DNA of 25,592 nucleotides from Heteroruminococcus sp964370005 (GTDB lineage: Bacteria > Bacillota > Clostridia > Oscillospirales > Ruminococcaceae): the NCBI GenBank assembly GCA_964370005.1, contig CAYJGR010000028.1, positions 1-25,592 on the forward strand, read 5' to 3'. Each line of letters begins with the position of its first letter. Within the stretch, counting starts at the first letter, position 1. The position numbers were made by a program, and so were the translations under genes. The notes beneath the pieces are model-generated. The model was not told the origin of the DNA. It did no database searches and saw only the letters and a program-made list of their open reading frames with translations. This document shows positions 11,981-20,012 of this stretch, piece after piece.

Positions 11981-12952
11981 TCAGGTGAGCAGCTCGCCGA
12001 CCTCTTCGTCTGTCATCAGGTTTTTAAACGTGAGCTGCAGCTTATTGGTGTATAGACCCTTTGACCAGGTGTGCGTGTCGTCCTCAATCCAGAATAAGCC
12101 ATTGAGCCCCGTGTAGGGCTCGCGCACCACGATGGCGCGCCCGGAGATTGCGCGGTAGTCGCCAAGCCCACTGACGGTGATGGTCTGCTCCGCGCCGCCC
12201 TCGGCCATTATCTCCGCTGCCTGCTCGTCGGATGTGTCGCTCTGCGTGATCTGTTTTTGCACAAGGCCGTAGAGCTGCAGCCGCGCTGCGTCTTCTTTGG
12301 TCTCCACGGCTGCGCCGTTGTCATCGATCACCACCACGCGAGAGACGAAGCCATCGATGGACATTGTTGTGGTCGCCGCGGTCAAGTTAGAGCCGCTCTG
12401 CACCACCAGCACCGGCCCCTCTGCGGACTTAACGCGCACGCAGAGCTTGTCGGCCTCAAATGCCACGTGGTATTTGTCCCCGGTCACAGCGGAGGCGAGG
12501 CCATAGGCCGTGTAAATCGTCTTATATAAGTCCGTGCCGAGGAAGTTGCGAGAGAATTTGTGCCCTGTGGCGGCCAGAGCGCCCACAGAAAAGCCAAACT
12601 GCGCGGCGAGGTCTCTTGTCATGTCCTCGGGCGTGCCGCCCTCTACGCGCATGGAAACTTGATTGTTGTTGAGATAGTAGCCCCGATCAAAGGCATCCAC
12701 CTCGGTTGCGCCTGCGCCGGTTGCCTGGGTGATGCGAAAGACAAAGCCATCAAAGAGCACCTCGTCGCCATCTGCCCAGACAAGACGGTTGCCGACCTCG
12801 ATGCCGTGCGCGGGAAAGCCCGAATCAGGAAGAGCGGCCAAGGAGACAGCCAGAGACCGCGCGGCCGCCTCACGCGCGCCGGAGAGGGACACAGAGGCAA
12901 CAAGGCCGGAGAGGTCAATGCTTGCATTGTCTTGAATTTTTAGCAGCTGCAT
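11981..12952 (-). CDS. xkdQ: Baseplate hub protein XkdQ-like (gpD/gp27-like)
   Basis: The 323-residue protein begins MQLLKIQDNASIDLSGLVAS. The order of segments ('AREAAARSLAVSLAA', 'VGNRLVWADGDEVLFDGFVF', 'VDAFDRGYYLNNNQ', 'TPEDMTRDLAAQFGFSVGAL') fits the XkdQ/YqbQ family, related to T4 gp27 and P2 gpD, the hub of the contractile-tail baseplate. The C-terminal third carries the domain that contacts XkdR/XkdS in this family. Start ATG 12952 follows GGAGGAT; the gap to the xkdP-like stop is 3 bp. Confidence 0.92.
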   Translation of the reverse strand: MQLLKIQDNASIDLSGLVASVSLSGAREAAARSLAVSLAALPDSGFPAHGIEVGNRLVWADGDEVLFDGFVFRITQATGAGATEVDAFDRGYYLNNNQVSMRVEGGTPEDMTRDLAAQFGFSVGALAATGHKFSRNFLGTDLYKTIYTAYGLASAVTGDKYHVAFEADKLCVRVKSAEGPVLVVQSGSNLTAATTTMSIDGFVSRVVVIDDNGAAVETKEDAARLQLYGLVQKQITQSDTSDEQAAEIMAEGGAEQTITVSGLGDYRAISGRAIVVREPYTGLNGLFWIEDDTHTWSKGLYTNKLQLTFKNLMTDEEVGELLT

Positions 12953-12955
12953 ATC

Positions 12956-13951
12956 CTATCCTCCGCTCGCCCACCAGACGGCCACATTTTTGGCTGCGTC
13001 TGCTGTGACATAGAAATATCCCTCGCGAAACGATATCGATACGCCGTCGACCGTGACGCTCCTGGCTACCTTGCCCACCTTGGGCAATATCTGGCAAGAC
13101 AGCTTCGTCCCTGCCGCGACGCGGCACGGCACCGAGCTTTTAACCACGCCCCCAGATTGACCACCGGTCTGGCCGTTGGTGAACGTATAACGGACGCTGC
13201 CAAAATCTGCAGGAAGCCCTGCAAAATTGATTGTGATGTCATAATACGTGGCAGGCGGCTTTGGCGCTGACACATTTCCACCACCACCATCTACCGGCTG
13301 CACTGCCGTCACCGCGCCGAGCGCCTCTGCAGGGGGGATTTTGAGAACATCGCCGACATAGATTAAATTTGCATTCTTAATGCCGTTGTACGTAGCTAGC
13401 TTGTAGCACAATGTGCCATCGCCATAGAATTGCCTGCAGATATCCCAGAGGGTATCGCCTGCCTTGACGGTGTAGAGAGTTTCCTGTGTTTGCGTCGTGC
13501 CTGCGGCGCGTGGCACGGCCGTCTGCACGGAGAACATCTCCACCGAAGGCTCGGGCACGTCTCGTCGCTCCAACAGATCCAGACGGCAGTGGAGGTCGTT
13601 CGTGCCGTCCGTCTCGCCATAGTCAATGGCGCGCAGGAAGACAGGAACATTGACCGCTGTGCCGGACACCAAAAACCGCAGAGCCGTTCCGGCGCGCATC
13701 CACGCATCCAGCTTAGCCACGATGGTGGCGGGGTCTTGGTGGCCTACGCACTCATAATGCCGCGCCGTGGCCGGGAACTCCAGATACAGCACCATGCTCT
13801 GCAGCGTGGGCACCGTGGGGCGCGCCACCTCGCCAAGCGACTCAATATTAACGCTTGAGGTGTCCATTCCGGACACAATCTGGTACTCAGGCGGCGTGAC
13901 CGGGAAGATCACCGCCTCAATGTCAGATTTCAAAATCAGCTTGCGTAGCAT
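12956..13951 (-). CDS. xkdP: LysM-containing tail protein XkdP-like
   Basis: The 331-residue protein begins MLRKLILKSDIEAVIFPVTP. Residues 1-135 are the XkdP-type N-terminal domain. Residues about 159-206 are a LysM domain ('YTVKAGDTLWDICRQFYGDG...VGDVLKIP'). After residue 210 comes an extra 120-residue beta-rich part ending 'VTADAAKNVAVWWASGG', which makes this longer than PBSX XkdP. The LysM domain in these baseplate proteins probably mediates contacts within the hub or with peptidoglycan. It follows the tape measure gene by 8 bp. Dispersed palindrome copy 4 is near its 5' end. Confidence 0.92.
   Translation of the reverse strand: MLRKLILKSDIEAVIFPVTPPEYQIVSGMDTSSVNIESLGEVARPTVPTLQSMVLYLEFPATARHYECVGHQDPATIVAKLDAWMRAGTALRFLVSGTAVNVPVFLRAIDYGETDGTNDLHCRLDLLERRDVPEPSVEMFSVQTAVPRAAGTTQTQETLYTVKAGDTLWDICRQFYGDGTLCYKLATYNGIKNANLIYVGDVLKIPPAEALGAVTAVQPVDGGGGNVSAPKPPATYYDITINFAGLPADFGSVRYTFTNGQTGGQSGGVVKSSVPCRVAAGTKLSCQILPKVGKVARSVTVDGVSISFREGYFYVTADAAKNVAVWWASGG
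13860..13876. repeat. Dispersed palindrome copy 4 (GTGTCC-N5-GGACAC)
   Basis: GTGTCCATTCCGGACAC, 76-92 bases inside the xkdP-like gene. The centre is the most divergent of the six, but both arms are exact. Confidence 0.85.
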
Positions 13952-13959
13952 ATGGCCTC

Positions 13960-16050
13960 CTATCTGGCAGCAATGGCCATGGCCGCCGATATCTCGCGCT
14001 GCAGCACCTCGGCCACTTTCTGCACGTCTGCCTCCTCACGCACGGTGAGATTTGCGATGTTGATATTGATGCCACCACCGGCACTGCCGCTGTCCGCCTC
14101 TCGCACCTGCGAGGCCGTCATGACGCGCTCGCCCTGGTGCAAGACTGCGGGGAAGCCGTTATATGGCACGGTGTTCAAGCCGTGGGCGTAGCCAAAGCCC
14201 GAATACTGATACGAAGAGGCAGCATATGGATCGGCGCCCTCCATTGGCCCTGTGGTCGTTACTGCAGAGCCGGCAATCAGCTCATTCACGCCCGAAGACA
14301 AATAGCCTTTTGAAAACTCAATCCCCATGTCGTAGCCGTACAAGTAATAGGATTCTGACATTGCACCTTGCACGCCTGCAAGTAAATCCTTTTCCGATTG
14401 CATCTTAATCTGCATGCCTTCGGTCTCGTTGTACTCGGCCATGGCGAGCGCTTGCGCCTCCATGATGACGCGCCCCATCTCTGCGCCGTCATCGGCAAGC
14501 AGCGCCGAGTCATACTCGGACATAAGCCCGGATAGGCGCTCGCGCGCCTGCTCGTCCCAGTCTCCCTCAATCACGCCGGACATGACGGAGCTAACAGAGT
14601 TGCGCATCAGTTCCTCCTGCTGGTTGATTAGAGATGCCTCGAACTCGCCGATCAAGCGATTGGCCTCTTTCATCTGCTCGCCGCCCTCGCCGGTGAGGTA
14701 ATTGATCTGCGCCTCCATGCCGGTCATGCGCATCGTGTTGTAGCCCTCGCCACCGGCCAAAGCCATCTCGTTATTCATTCCCTCAAGCGTGGATGACATG
14801 CCGGTGTAGGTCTGGGATTGTAGAGCCATTGAGCCGCCATAAATCGTGCCCAATTGGTCTAATACAAGCGCGGCCGTCTCCTTGCCGGAGTATTCGCCGG
14901 CGGATATGCCCTCGTATACCTCCGCAACAGTTGCGCCTTCACGCTGCGCAATCATGCCGATTGCGTCAATGCCACGCTCTGTGAGCAGATTGATGTATTC
15001 AAGGGAGGTCTTGTCTGTGTTCTCCATGCGGCCGATTGCAGTGGCCACCATGGACATATCGTCCGTACTCATACCGATAGCCGAGCCGGCGTCTCCGATG
15101 TTTGTCAGCGCGGGAATGAGCCGATCCACACCAAAGCCGTAGGTGCTTAGCGTCTTGGACATGGATTTCAAATCCTCGTACAAAAACGGCGTCATATTGG
15201 CCATATCCACGATATCGCCCAAATAGTCCGCACCGACCTGCTGGTCGCCAAGCAGCGTGCCAAACGAAATCAAATCCATTTCGCGCCCGGCAGCCAATTC
15301 CGAGCCGGAGCTGATCATCTCGCTGCGCATGGTGATGACCTCATCAAAGGTCTGCTGCACCATGTCGCGATATGCATCGTCTTTCTCGCCAAGCTCATCC
15401 ATTTTTGCAGTGATGAGGCCTATGCCTGCACCGATGGCCGCGCCGACGGCTGTGCCAATGCCCGGAATGATGGAGCCAATCGCGGCGCCCATGCCGCCCA
15501 TGGATAACGTAGAACTGACATAGTTGCCGGCCGTAGAGCCAAAAGCAGAGGTGGCAAGCTGCGACGCAGCATCGCCGACCACGTCACCAATCATCGAAAG
15601 CGCACCGGCCTGCGCCAGCTGCGTGCCGAGCCCGGCAGAGGCAGCCATGCCGCCGGTGGTGGCTCCCATTGTACCGGTCGTTCCGGTCGTACTGCTGGAT
15701 ATGTTGCGCAGCTCAGTTTGTGTCGTTCGAGCAGCGCGGGAAACCTCGCCCAGCTCTCGGCGCAATGAGTTATATCTCTGGATAGCAGCGGTCAATTCTT
15801 CGTCATTTGCCGCGTCTCCGGCATTCCGAAATGCTGTGCGCGCCTCGTTCATCTCCTGCTTGGCGCGTTCCACACTGACAGCAAGCTCTGCCTGTGAGCG
15901 GTCAAGCGCTTCGAGGCGGCGGGCGTAGTCTTGCGCCGTGCGAGACGTTTCTTCCATGGATCTATCAAATCCCTGGTTTGCCGTTTGCAATCTGGCTATG
16001 CCATCTGATGCACCGTCTCGCAGGACGACTGCAATATCCGCTTGCGCCAT
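13960..16050 (-). CDS. Tail tape measure protein
   Basis: The 696-residue protein sets tail length; at about 1.5 angstrom per residue it predicts a tail near 100 nm. Residues about 30-118 are a charged coiled coil ('ALDRSQAELAVSVERAKQEM'). Residues 120-180 are Thr/Gly/Ala-rich, and 184-214 is a hydrophobic Gly-rich segment ('GMGAAIGSIIPGIGTAVGAA'), the part of tape measures thought to enter the host membrane. The C-terminus ('GLNTVPYNGFPAVLHQGERV') is the conserved end of many phage tape measures. No muralytic domain is visible. Start ATG 16050 follows AGGTGGG, nine bases after the frameshift-extended chaperone stop. Confidence 0.95.
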   Translation of the reverse strand: MAQADIAVVLRDGASDGIARLQTANQGFDRSMEETSRTAQDYARRLEALDRSQAELAVSVERAKQEMNEARTAFRNAGDAANDEELTAAIQRYNSLRRELGEVSRAARTTQTELRNISSSTTGTTGTMGATTGGMAASAGLGTQLAQAGALSMIGDVVGDAASQLATSAFGSTAGNYVSSTLSMGGMGAAIGSIIPGIGTAVGAAIGAGIGLITAKMDELGEKDDAYRDMVQQTFDEVITMRSEMISSGSELAAGREMDLISFGTLLGDQQVGADYLGDIVDMANMTPFLYEDLKSMSKTLSTYGFGVDRLIPALTNIGDAGSAIGMSTDDMSMVATAIGRMENTDKTSLEYINLLTERGIDAIGMIAQREGATVAEVYEGISAGEYSGKETAALVLDQLGTIYGGSMALQSQTYTGMSSTLEGMNNEMALAGGEGYNTMRMTGMEAQINYLTGEGGEQMKEANRLIGEFEASLINQQEELMRNSVSSVMSGVIEGDWDEQARERLSGLMSEYDSALLADDGAEMGRVIMEAQALAMAEYNETEGMQIKMQSEKDLLAGVQGAMSESYYLYGYDMGIEFSKGYLSSGVNELIAGSAVTTTGPMEGADPYAASSYQYSGFGYAHGLNTVPYNGFPAVLHQGERVMTASQVREADSGSAGGGININIANLTVREEADVQKVAEVLQREISAAMAIAAR

Positions 16051-16058
16051 GATCCCAC

Positions 16059-16657
16059 CTACCTCTCAAAAGCTTGCTTTTTAACTGTAAAAATGCCGTT
16101 GACCAACCCGGTCAAGAGATCTTGCGCTCCGGGCGGCTGACTGTAAAACCAAAGCGGGTCTTTGCCCAGCAGTGTGATGATGCCTGCCAGCAGGTTTATC
16201 TCTCCATCACTGCCGTCTATTACTTTTTTGTGATCTCCTCCACCATGGACGAGCGCGCGTCTTTCTCGCGGAGACCCTCGGTCATAAACCCGCTGAGGCG
16301 CTGCGCTCGCATGGAAATGTCCTGCAGCTCCGCAGGGTTAAACATGGCCAGCGCCAAATCCTTTGGCATCATGCCACGCCGCCCCCATTCTTCACCGGCT
16401 TGCAAAACACCATAGTGCACAGCAAGGCGCTCGTCCTTCAAGTTGGGCTCAACCAAACAGGCCAGCGTGACATCCAAATCCATGTTTTCAGATTTGCGCA
16501 TATTGCACACCTGCGAGTAGGTCAACGCCTTAATCTTGAGCACCACATCCTCGCCCATCTCCTTGGACAGGCGAGGGTGGACGTATTCCGCGGTTTCCGG
16601 GGCGTTGCGCAGATCTCTCGCGGTACCCGCGAGGAGGATGTCTAATACATTTTTCAC
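16059..16657 (-). CDS. Tail assembly chaperone, long form by -1 frameshift
   Basis: After codon 145 of the short chaperone the minus strand reads ACA AAA AAG TAA, which contains the slippery heptamer A_AAA_AAG in the correct phase (16223-16229). A -1 shift avoids the TAA and opens a 54-codon extension starting VIDGSDGEINLLAGII (16062-16223) and ending at TAG 16059-16061. The total is about 199 residues. Long tail chaperones made by frameshifting between tube and tape measure genes are established for many tailed phages (lambda G/GT type). The extension fills the otherwise empty interval before the tape measure and has no plausible start of its own. Confidence 0.85.
16220..16657 (-). CDS. xkdN: Tail assembly chaperone, short form (XkdN-like)
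   Basis: The 145-residue protein starts at GTG 16657 (GTGA overlap with the tail tube stop) and begins MKNVLDILLAGTARDLRNAP. The pattern of a short N-terminal helix, 'YVHPRLSKEMGEDVVLKIKA', 'LACLVEPNLKDERLAVHYGV' and 'GEEWGRRGMMPKDLALAMFNP' matches XkdN-like tail assembly chaperones, which coat the tape measure before tube assembly. It ends at TAA 16220-16222, immediately after a -1 slippery site that yields the long form. Its position between tube and tape measure genes is canonical. Confidence 0.92.
   Translation of the reverse strand: MKNVLDILLAGTARDLRNAPETAEYVHPRLSKEMGEDVVLKIKALTYSQVCNMRKSENMDLDVTLACLVEPNLKDERLAVHYGVLQAGEEWGRRGMMPKDLALAMFNPAELQDISMRAQRLSGFMTEGLREKDARSSMVEEITKK
16223..16229 (-). 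promoter_or_regulatory. Programmed -1 frameshift site A_AAA_AAG
   Basis: On the minus strand the heptamer AAAAAAG is in X_XXY_YYZ phase with the short chaperone frame and is followed directly by the zero-frame TAA. A_AAA_AAG is the most slippery heptamer known in bacteria. Confidence 0.85.
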
Positions 16658-17085
16658 GTCGGATGCACCTCGTCGAGGAACTCAACCTCCGCATAGGAAA
16701 ACGGAATCGTGATTTCTTTGGTCTGGCCGACTTGGAAGTCCATGAGCGTTTTCTCATCGAGGCTCACGCCGTAAAGGGCAACACGCTCGGCGCCAAAAGC
16801 ATCAGGATCGTCAAGACCGGCAATGAGCGTGAGGCGCTCATCAATGCCGTTTTCGATATTTTTACCGTAGTCAGCAAAGCGAGAATAGACCTTCTTGAGC
16901 GTCATGGAGCCGGTACCGCCGATGGAGATGATTTTTTTGTCCTGGCGCATCTGCCCGGCCATCTGGATGGTCTCCTTGTTGTAGGTGTCCTTTGCGGTAA
17001 ATCCCGAGATGTCTGCCCAGACATCAGCACCAACGGTGAGTGTACCCCAAGAGCCGGACATGACTCTTTTCGCAGAAATTGCCAT
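16654..17085 (-). CDS. xkdM: Tail tube protein (XkdM-like)
   Basis: The 143-residue protein begins MAISAKRVMSGSWGTLTVGA. 'MSGSWGTLTVGADVWADISG' and 'MRQDKKIISIGGTGSMTLKK' are characteristic of XkdM, the major tube subunit of PBSX-type contractile tails. The start has a GGGGGTG site; the 12-bp gap from the sheath stop is typical. High dosage is expected since it polymerises along the tail. Confidence 0.95.
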   Translation of the reverse strand: MAISAKRVMSGSWGTLTVGADVWADISGFTAKDTYNKETIQMAGQMRQDKKIISIGGTGSMTLKKVYSRFADYGKNIENGIDERLTLIAGLDDPDAFGAERVALYGVSLDEKTLMDFQVGQTKEITIPFSYAEVEFLDEVHPT

Positions 17086-17097
17086 ACCTACACCCCC

Positions 17098-18213
17098 TTA
17101 CGACGCCGCGGCGAGGCTGACCACCGCGCCCGTGTCTGTGATTTCGATTGTGACATCCTCGACCGCATCAAGAATTGTGGTCTGCGCCGTCAAAAATACG
17201 CTTGTGCCGGTGGACTGCTTGAGCACCTGCGCATCGGTCATTGCGCCGGTATCGATTCCCATGTTCTCCAGGTAGGCTCTTGTGGCCACAGCGTCCAGCG
17301 CAACCGTGGAGGAGCCGGCCTCAGCAATGCCATCGAGCTCGAGCTGCGCGAAAAACTCGTACACAGCAACGCGGAGGGCAACGCGGTGATTGTAGTCATT
17401 GGGCACTCGACCGATCCAGTGATCCTCAATCAGATAGCGAAGCTCGCTGGAAATGAGATCCATCGCCTCGACGACTTTGATTTTCTGCAGCGAGGGAGAT
17501 TGGCCGGCAAGCGTGGTTAAGCTGTTGACGGCTCGACCAAGCTTGACCTGTCGGCCGTCCCAGAAGGTGATGAGCTGCCCGGCCTTGACGGCCGCATCCA
17601 TTTCTGCGCGCGTCATGCGGGCGCAGTCCTGCACCTCCGGAAGCGGCGCGTACGTTGCAGACATGGTCACGGGCGTGGTGGCCAGAATGCCGGCCATGCG
17701 CGAGCAGTATTCTGCCGCGTCGAAGATCTCCGAGCCGACCTCGAGATCCGTGCCGGTGGAGTTGACAATCGCCTTGCTGTCTCCGGCGTATCCGGGCAAG
17801 ACAGCCTTGTAGATGGCGTACTCCTCGGCGCGCTTCGCTGCAATCCACGAGGCAACGCTCTCGGCCTCCTCGGCCGTCACCTCGGGCGAGGCGCACAGAT
17901 AAGCAAATTGCTGCGTGGCCAGCCAGTCCAGCGCCGTAGAGATGGCAGCGGAGGTGTTGAGCACATACAGCAAGACCGCCTGCGGCGCGCTGTTGTACCC
18001 GATAAATGCGCGCTTAATAAACGCTTGGTTGAGCGAAGCCAGTGCGGACGGGATTTGCAGCACGTTCGTCAAGCGGTAGCTTGCAGGGAACTCTGCCCCC
18101 GCGGCCGCTGCGTCGCGCACAATCAGAGCAACCACCCCTCGGGTGGAGCTGGGTAAAATTTCCGCCGCTCGCGCCCTAAAGATGACGTTAATCGACGGCA
18201 TTATCTGTGCCAT
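17098..18213 (-). CDS. xkdK: Contractile tail sheath protein (XkdK-like)
   Basis: The 371-residue protein begins MAQIMPSINVIFRARAAEIL. The N-terminal 'STRGVVALIVRDA', the middle 'IAAKRAEEYAIYKAVLPGYA', and the C-terminal blocks 'ITFWDGRQVKLGRAVNSLTT', 'KIKVVEAMDLISSELRYLIE' and 'DHWIGRVPNDYNHRVALRVA' are the classical XkdK/phage sheath signatures. It proves a myovirus-type contractile tail. It is shorter than PBSX XkdK, having lost some of the variable outer domain. Start ATG follows GGAGGAG. It overlaps the tail terminator gene by 26 bp. Confidence 0.96.
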   Translation of the reverse strand: MAQIMPSINVIFRARAAEILPSSTRGVVALIVRDAAAAGAEFPASYRLTNVLQIPSALASLNQAFIKRAFIGYNSAPQAVLLYVLNTSAAISTALDWLATQQFAYLCASPEVTAEEAESVASWIAAKRAEEYAIYKAVLPGYAGDSKAIVNSTGTDLEVGSEIFDAAEYCSRMAGILATTPVTMSATYAPLPEVQDCARMTRAEMDAAVKAGQLITFWDGRQVKLGRAVNSLTTLAGQSPSLQKIKVVEAMDLISSELRYLIEDHWIGRVPNDYNHRVALRVAVYEFFAQLELDGIAEAGSSTVALDAVATRAYLENMGIDTGAMTDAQVLKQSTGTSVFLTAQTTILDAVEDVTIEITDTGAVVSLAAAS

Positions 18214-18694
18214 AGATGATCTCCTCCTCGTTGATCTCCGCGTGGACTTTGCGCATGATGGGCACGTCCACGGGGTCTGTAAAGTCTTCGGTGTCTTCTA
18301 GCCATGTGAATGACACAGACACCACGGCGGCCGTGTCGGCCTCTCCGGTGACAACGGTCTCGCCCTCGAGCTTAGCAATTGACAAATAGCGATCGCTGAC
18401 AGGGTAGGACGGCGAGGCAAACAGCCCCAGCACCGCACCCTGCACAGCGGCCAGTTCCGGGATATCGCTGTCTTGATAGCTGTTGCGCTCCACGAGCACG
18501 TGGATGCGCAGCGTAGCCGACACCTTCACGGTCGCAATATCCACCGCGCTGTGCGACCACTGCACCGGCTCGATAAAAAACGCCGGTCGCTCAAAATCCT
18601 TGCGTTGCAGGTTGGTATACACGATGGCGCCAAAACGGCGCACAAGCGATGCCTCGATCGCCGCTGTCACCTGCTCACATGTAACGATGCTCAA
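18188..18694 (-). CDS. Tail terminator family protein (DUF6838-like)
   Basis: The 168-residue protein starts at TTG 18694 behind GGAGGGAGG and begins MSIVTCEQVTAAIEASLVRR. 'PAFFIEPVQWSHSAVDIATV' and the alternating hydrophobic strands fit the phage tail-terminator fold found directly upstream of sheath genes in PBSX-type phages. It caps the tail tube and joins it to the head. It overlaps the sheath gene by 26 bp, so the C-terminus and sheath translation are coupled. Assignment rests on pattern and gene order. Confidence 0.82.
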   Translation of the reverse strand: MSIVTCEQVTAAIEASLVRRFGAIVYTNLQRKDFERPAFFIEPVQWSHSAVDIATVKVSATLRIHVLVERNSYQDSDIPELAAVQGAVLGLFASPSYPVSDRYLSIAKLEGETVVTGEADTAAVVSVSFTWLEDTEDFTDPVDVPIMRKVHAEINEEEIIYGTDNAVD

Positions 18695-18696
18695 TA

Positions 18697-19158
18697 CTAG
18701 CCTCCCTCCAGCGCCGTAGCCACCTTTTGCGCCACGCGCTCAGCAGCCTCTTGGGCCAATCGCGTGGCCTCACGCTCAGAATTCTTGTAAAATAGAAATG
18801 CGCGGGTCTTGTCGCGGGTGACTTTAGGCACATACCGCTTGGAATACCCAGAGGGATAGCGGACACGGTGGCCGGACTCCAACGCGTTTGTGATATAGCC
18901 AACAGCATATCCCTTGTGGAACGTCTTCGCCACAGGCCGGACGGCGGCATATCCGCCCCCGCTGCCCAAGTGATGCTCTTGCCATCCGGCCACCTTGCCT
19001 GTGCGCCGAACCATGCCGGCGGCATCCATTCCGGACGTGACCACTTGCAGCAACTTTGGGGATATAGTGCGCAACTCGGAAGTGCGCTCGCGTAAAAAGG
19101 TTTCTCGCGCAGCATCTGCGTTACCCAAAACGCTTCCACTAGTCCTAATGTTGATCAT
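18697..19158 (-). CDS. Head-tail joining protein, HK97 gp10-like
   Basis: The 153-residue protein begins MINIRTSGSVLGNADAARET. It has a helical N-terminus ('RTISPKLLQVVTSGMDAAGM'), a central 'VRPVAKTFHKGYAVGYITNALESGHRVRYP' beta region and a long C-terminal helix ('ATRLAQEAAERVAQKVATAL'), the HK97-gp10/XkdI-type layout. It lies between the head closure and tail terminator genes in the standard order. Start ATG follows GGAGTGGTG. Confidence 0.85.
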   Translation of the reverse strand: MINIRTSGSVLGNADAARETFLRERTSELRTISPKLLQVVTSGMDAAGMVRRTGKVAGWQEHHLGSGGGYAAVRPVAKTFHKGYAVGYITNALESGHRVRYPSGYSKRYVPKVTRDKTRAFLFYKNSEREATRLAQEAAERVAQKVATALEGG

Positions 19159-19168
19159 AACACCACTC

Positions 19169-19726
19169 CTACAGGTCAGAAATCCGCATTACTTCATACT
19201 CGTTCTTGTACGCATCGAGTGTGTGTCCAATTTGGACACGGTAGTCCATGCCATTGACATCAACCAAAGACCCGGGCTCCAACGCCACAGATTTTGGTGT
19301 CACGAGCACATAGCAGGTGGTATTGCTGGCCATGGGCTCGCCCTGGGCGTACTTGATATACTTCTCGGTGAGTGCGGCGTCGAAAAACATGCCGCCGCCG
19401 TCCTCCATCTTATCCCGACAGGCCGCGTGCACCACGCGCGCGGTCTTGAGCGTCAAAAATGGTCCATGATCATCAAGAATCTCGGTGATCAAATGCCGGT
19501 GGCCTTGAAATCCAATGGCATCATGCATGGTGATGTCCTGCCGCCGTATAGAGAACTCCCAACCCTGCGCAGAAAGCCCATTTTTAGCAAACAACGCCGG
19601 GCGCGAGGATCGAACGGCAAAAGACGAGATAGTGCGCAACTTTGTCCACACAACCGCCTCCGAAGTCTCCTCCAAGCGGAGGAGTTCCAGATAGTCGCGA
19701 AACTTGCCAACGGTTACAGGCTTCAC
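19169..19726 (-). CDS. Head closure / head-tail adaptor protein
   Basis: The 185-residue protein starts at GTG 19726, overlapping the connector stop (GTGA), and begins MKPVTVGKFRDYLELLRLEE. It is beta-rich ('WEFSIRRQDITMHDAIGFQG', 'YVLVTPKSVALEPGSLVDV') as expected of the phage head-tail joining (stopper) family, and ends 'YEVMRISDL'. The family match is moderate; its place between the gp6-like connector and the gp10-like gene supports it. It is longer than the usual 110-residue stopper. Dispersed palindrome copy 5 is near its 3' end. Confidence 0.78.
   Translation of the reverse strand: MKPVTVGKFRDYLELLRLEETSEAVVWTKLRTISSFAVRSSRPALFAKNGLSAQGWEFSIRRQDITMHDAIGFQGHRHLITEILDDHGPFLTLKTARVVHAACRDKMEDGGGMFFDAALTEKYIKYAQGEPMASNTTCYVLVTPKSVALEPGSLVDVNGMDYRVQIGHTLDAYKNEYEVMRISDL
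19223..19239. repeat. Dispersed palindrome copy 5 (GTGTCC-N5-GGACAC)
   Basis: GTGTCCAATTTGGACAC, identical in all 17 bases to copies 1 and 6. It lies within the 3' end of the head closure gene, 65 bp upstream of the next start. Confidence 0.9.
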
Positions 19727-20007
19727 AGGCCGCCCACCTCCGAAAGCCCCAGCGCCTTGAGCTGGTTGATCACGGGACGCAACCCAAGAGGGAAAGCGGC
19801 CTCGCTGCCAACATCGTCTCGATGGTCATAGTAGTGCAGCGTGAGCCCCCAGAGAGCCAGATTATACAAGGGGCTTGCCTCCGCCGGAGCTCTCACGCCG
19901 GCGGCTTCGAGATATAGCCCCGCTGCAGCGTATAGTGCAGCAATAAGCTCATCGTCCTCATCATGCTCCACCCGCATGTATTTTTTAACCTGTGCCAGCT
20001 CCTCCAT
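19723..20007 (-). CDS. Head-tail connector, gp6-like (phage_connect family)
   Basis: The 94-residue all-helical protein begins MEELAQVKKYMRVEHDEDDE. 'VKKYMRVEHDEDDELIAALYAAA' followed by 'YNLALWGLTLHYYDHRDDVG' and 'LRPVINQLKAL' is the standard signature of HK97 gp6-like DNA-packaging connectors (15-kDa adaptor ring below the portal). It lies directly after the capsid gene. It has only a weak ribosome site inside the capsid gene's end, so translation is probably coupled. Confidence 0.93.
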   Translation of the reverse strand: MEELAQVKKYMRVEHDEDDELIAALYAAAGLYLEAAGVRAPAEASPLYNLALWGLTLHYYDHRDDVGSEAAFPLGLRPVINQLKALGLSEVGGL

Positions 20008-20012
20008 AGGCG

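Noticed and set aside
16663..17520. Long plus-strand open frame opposite tail tube and sheath genes
   Set aside because: It is antisense to two confidently identified structural genes, has no recognisable domain and is typical of shadow frames in G+C-rich sequence. The same applies to the other plus-strand frames between 4000 and 25592.
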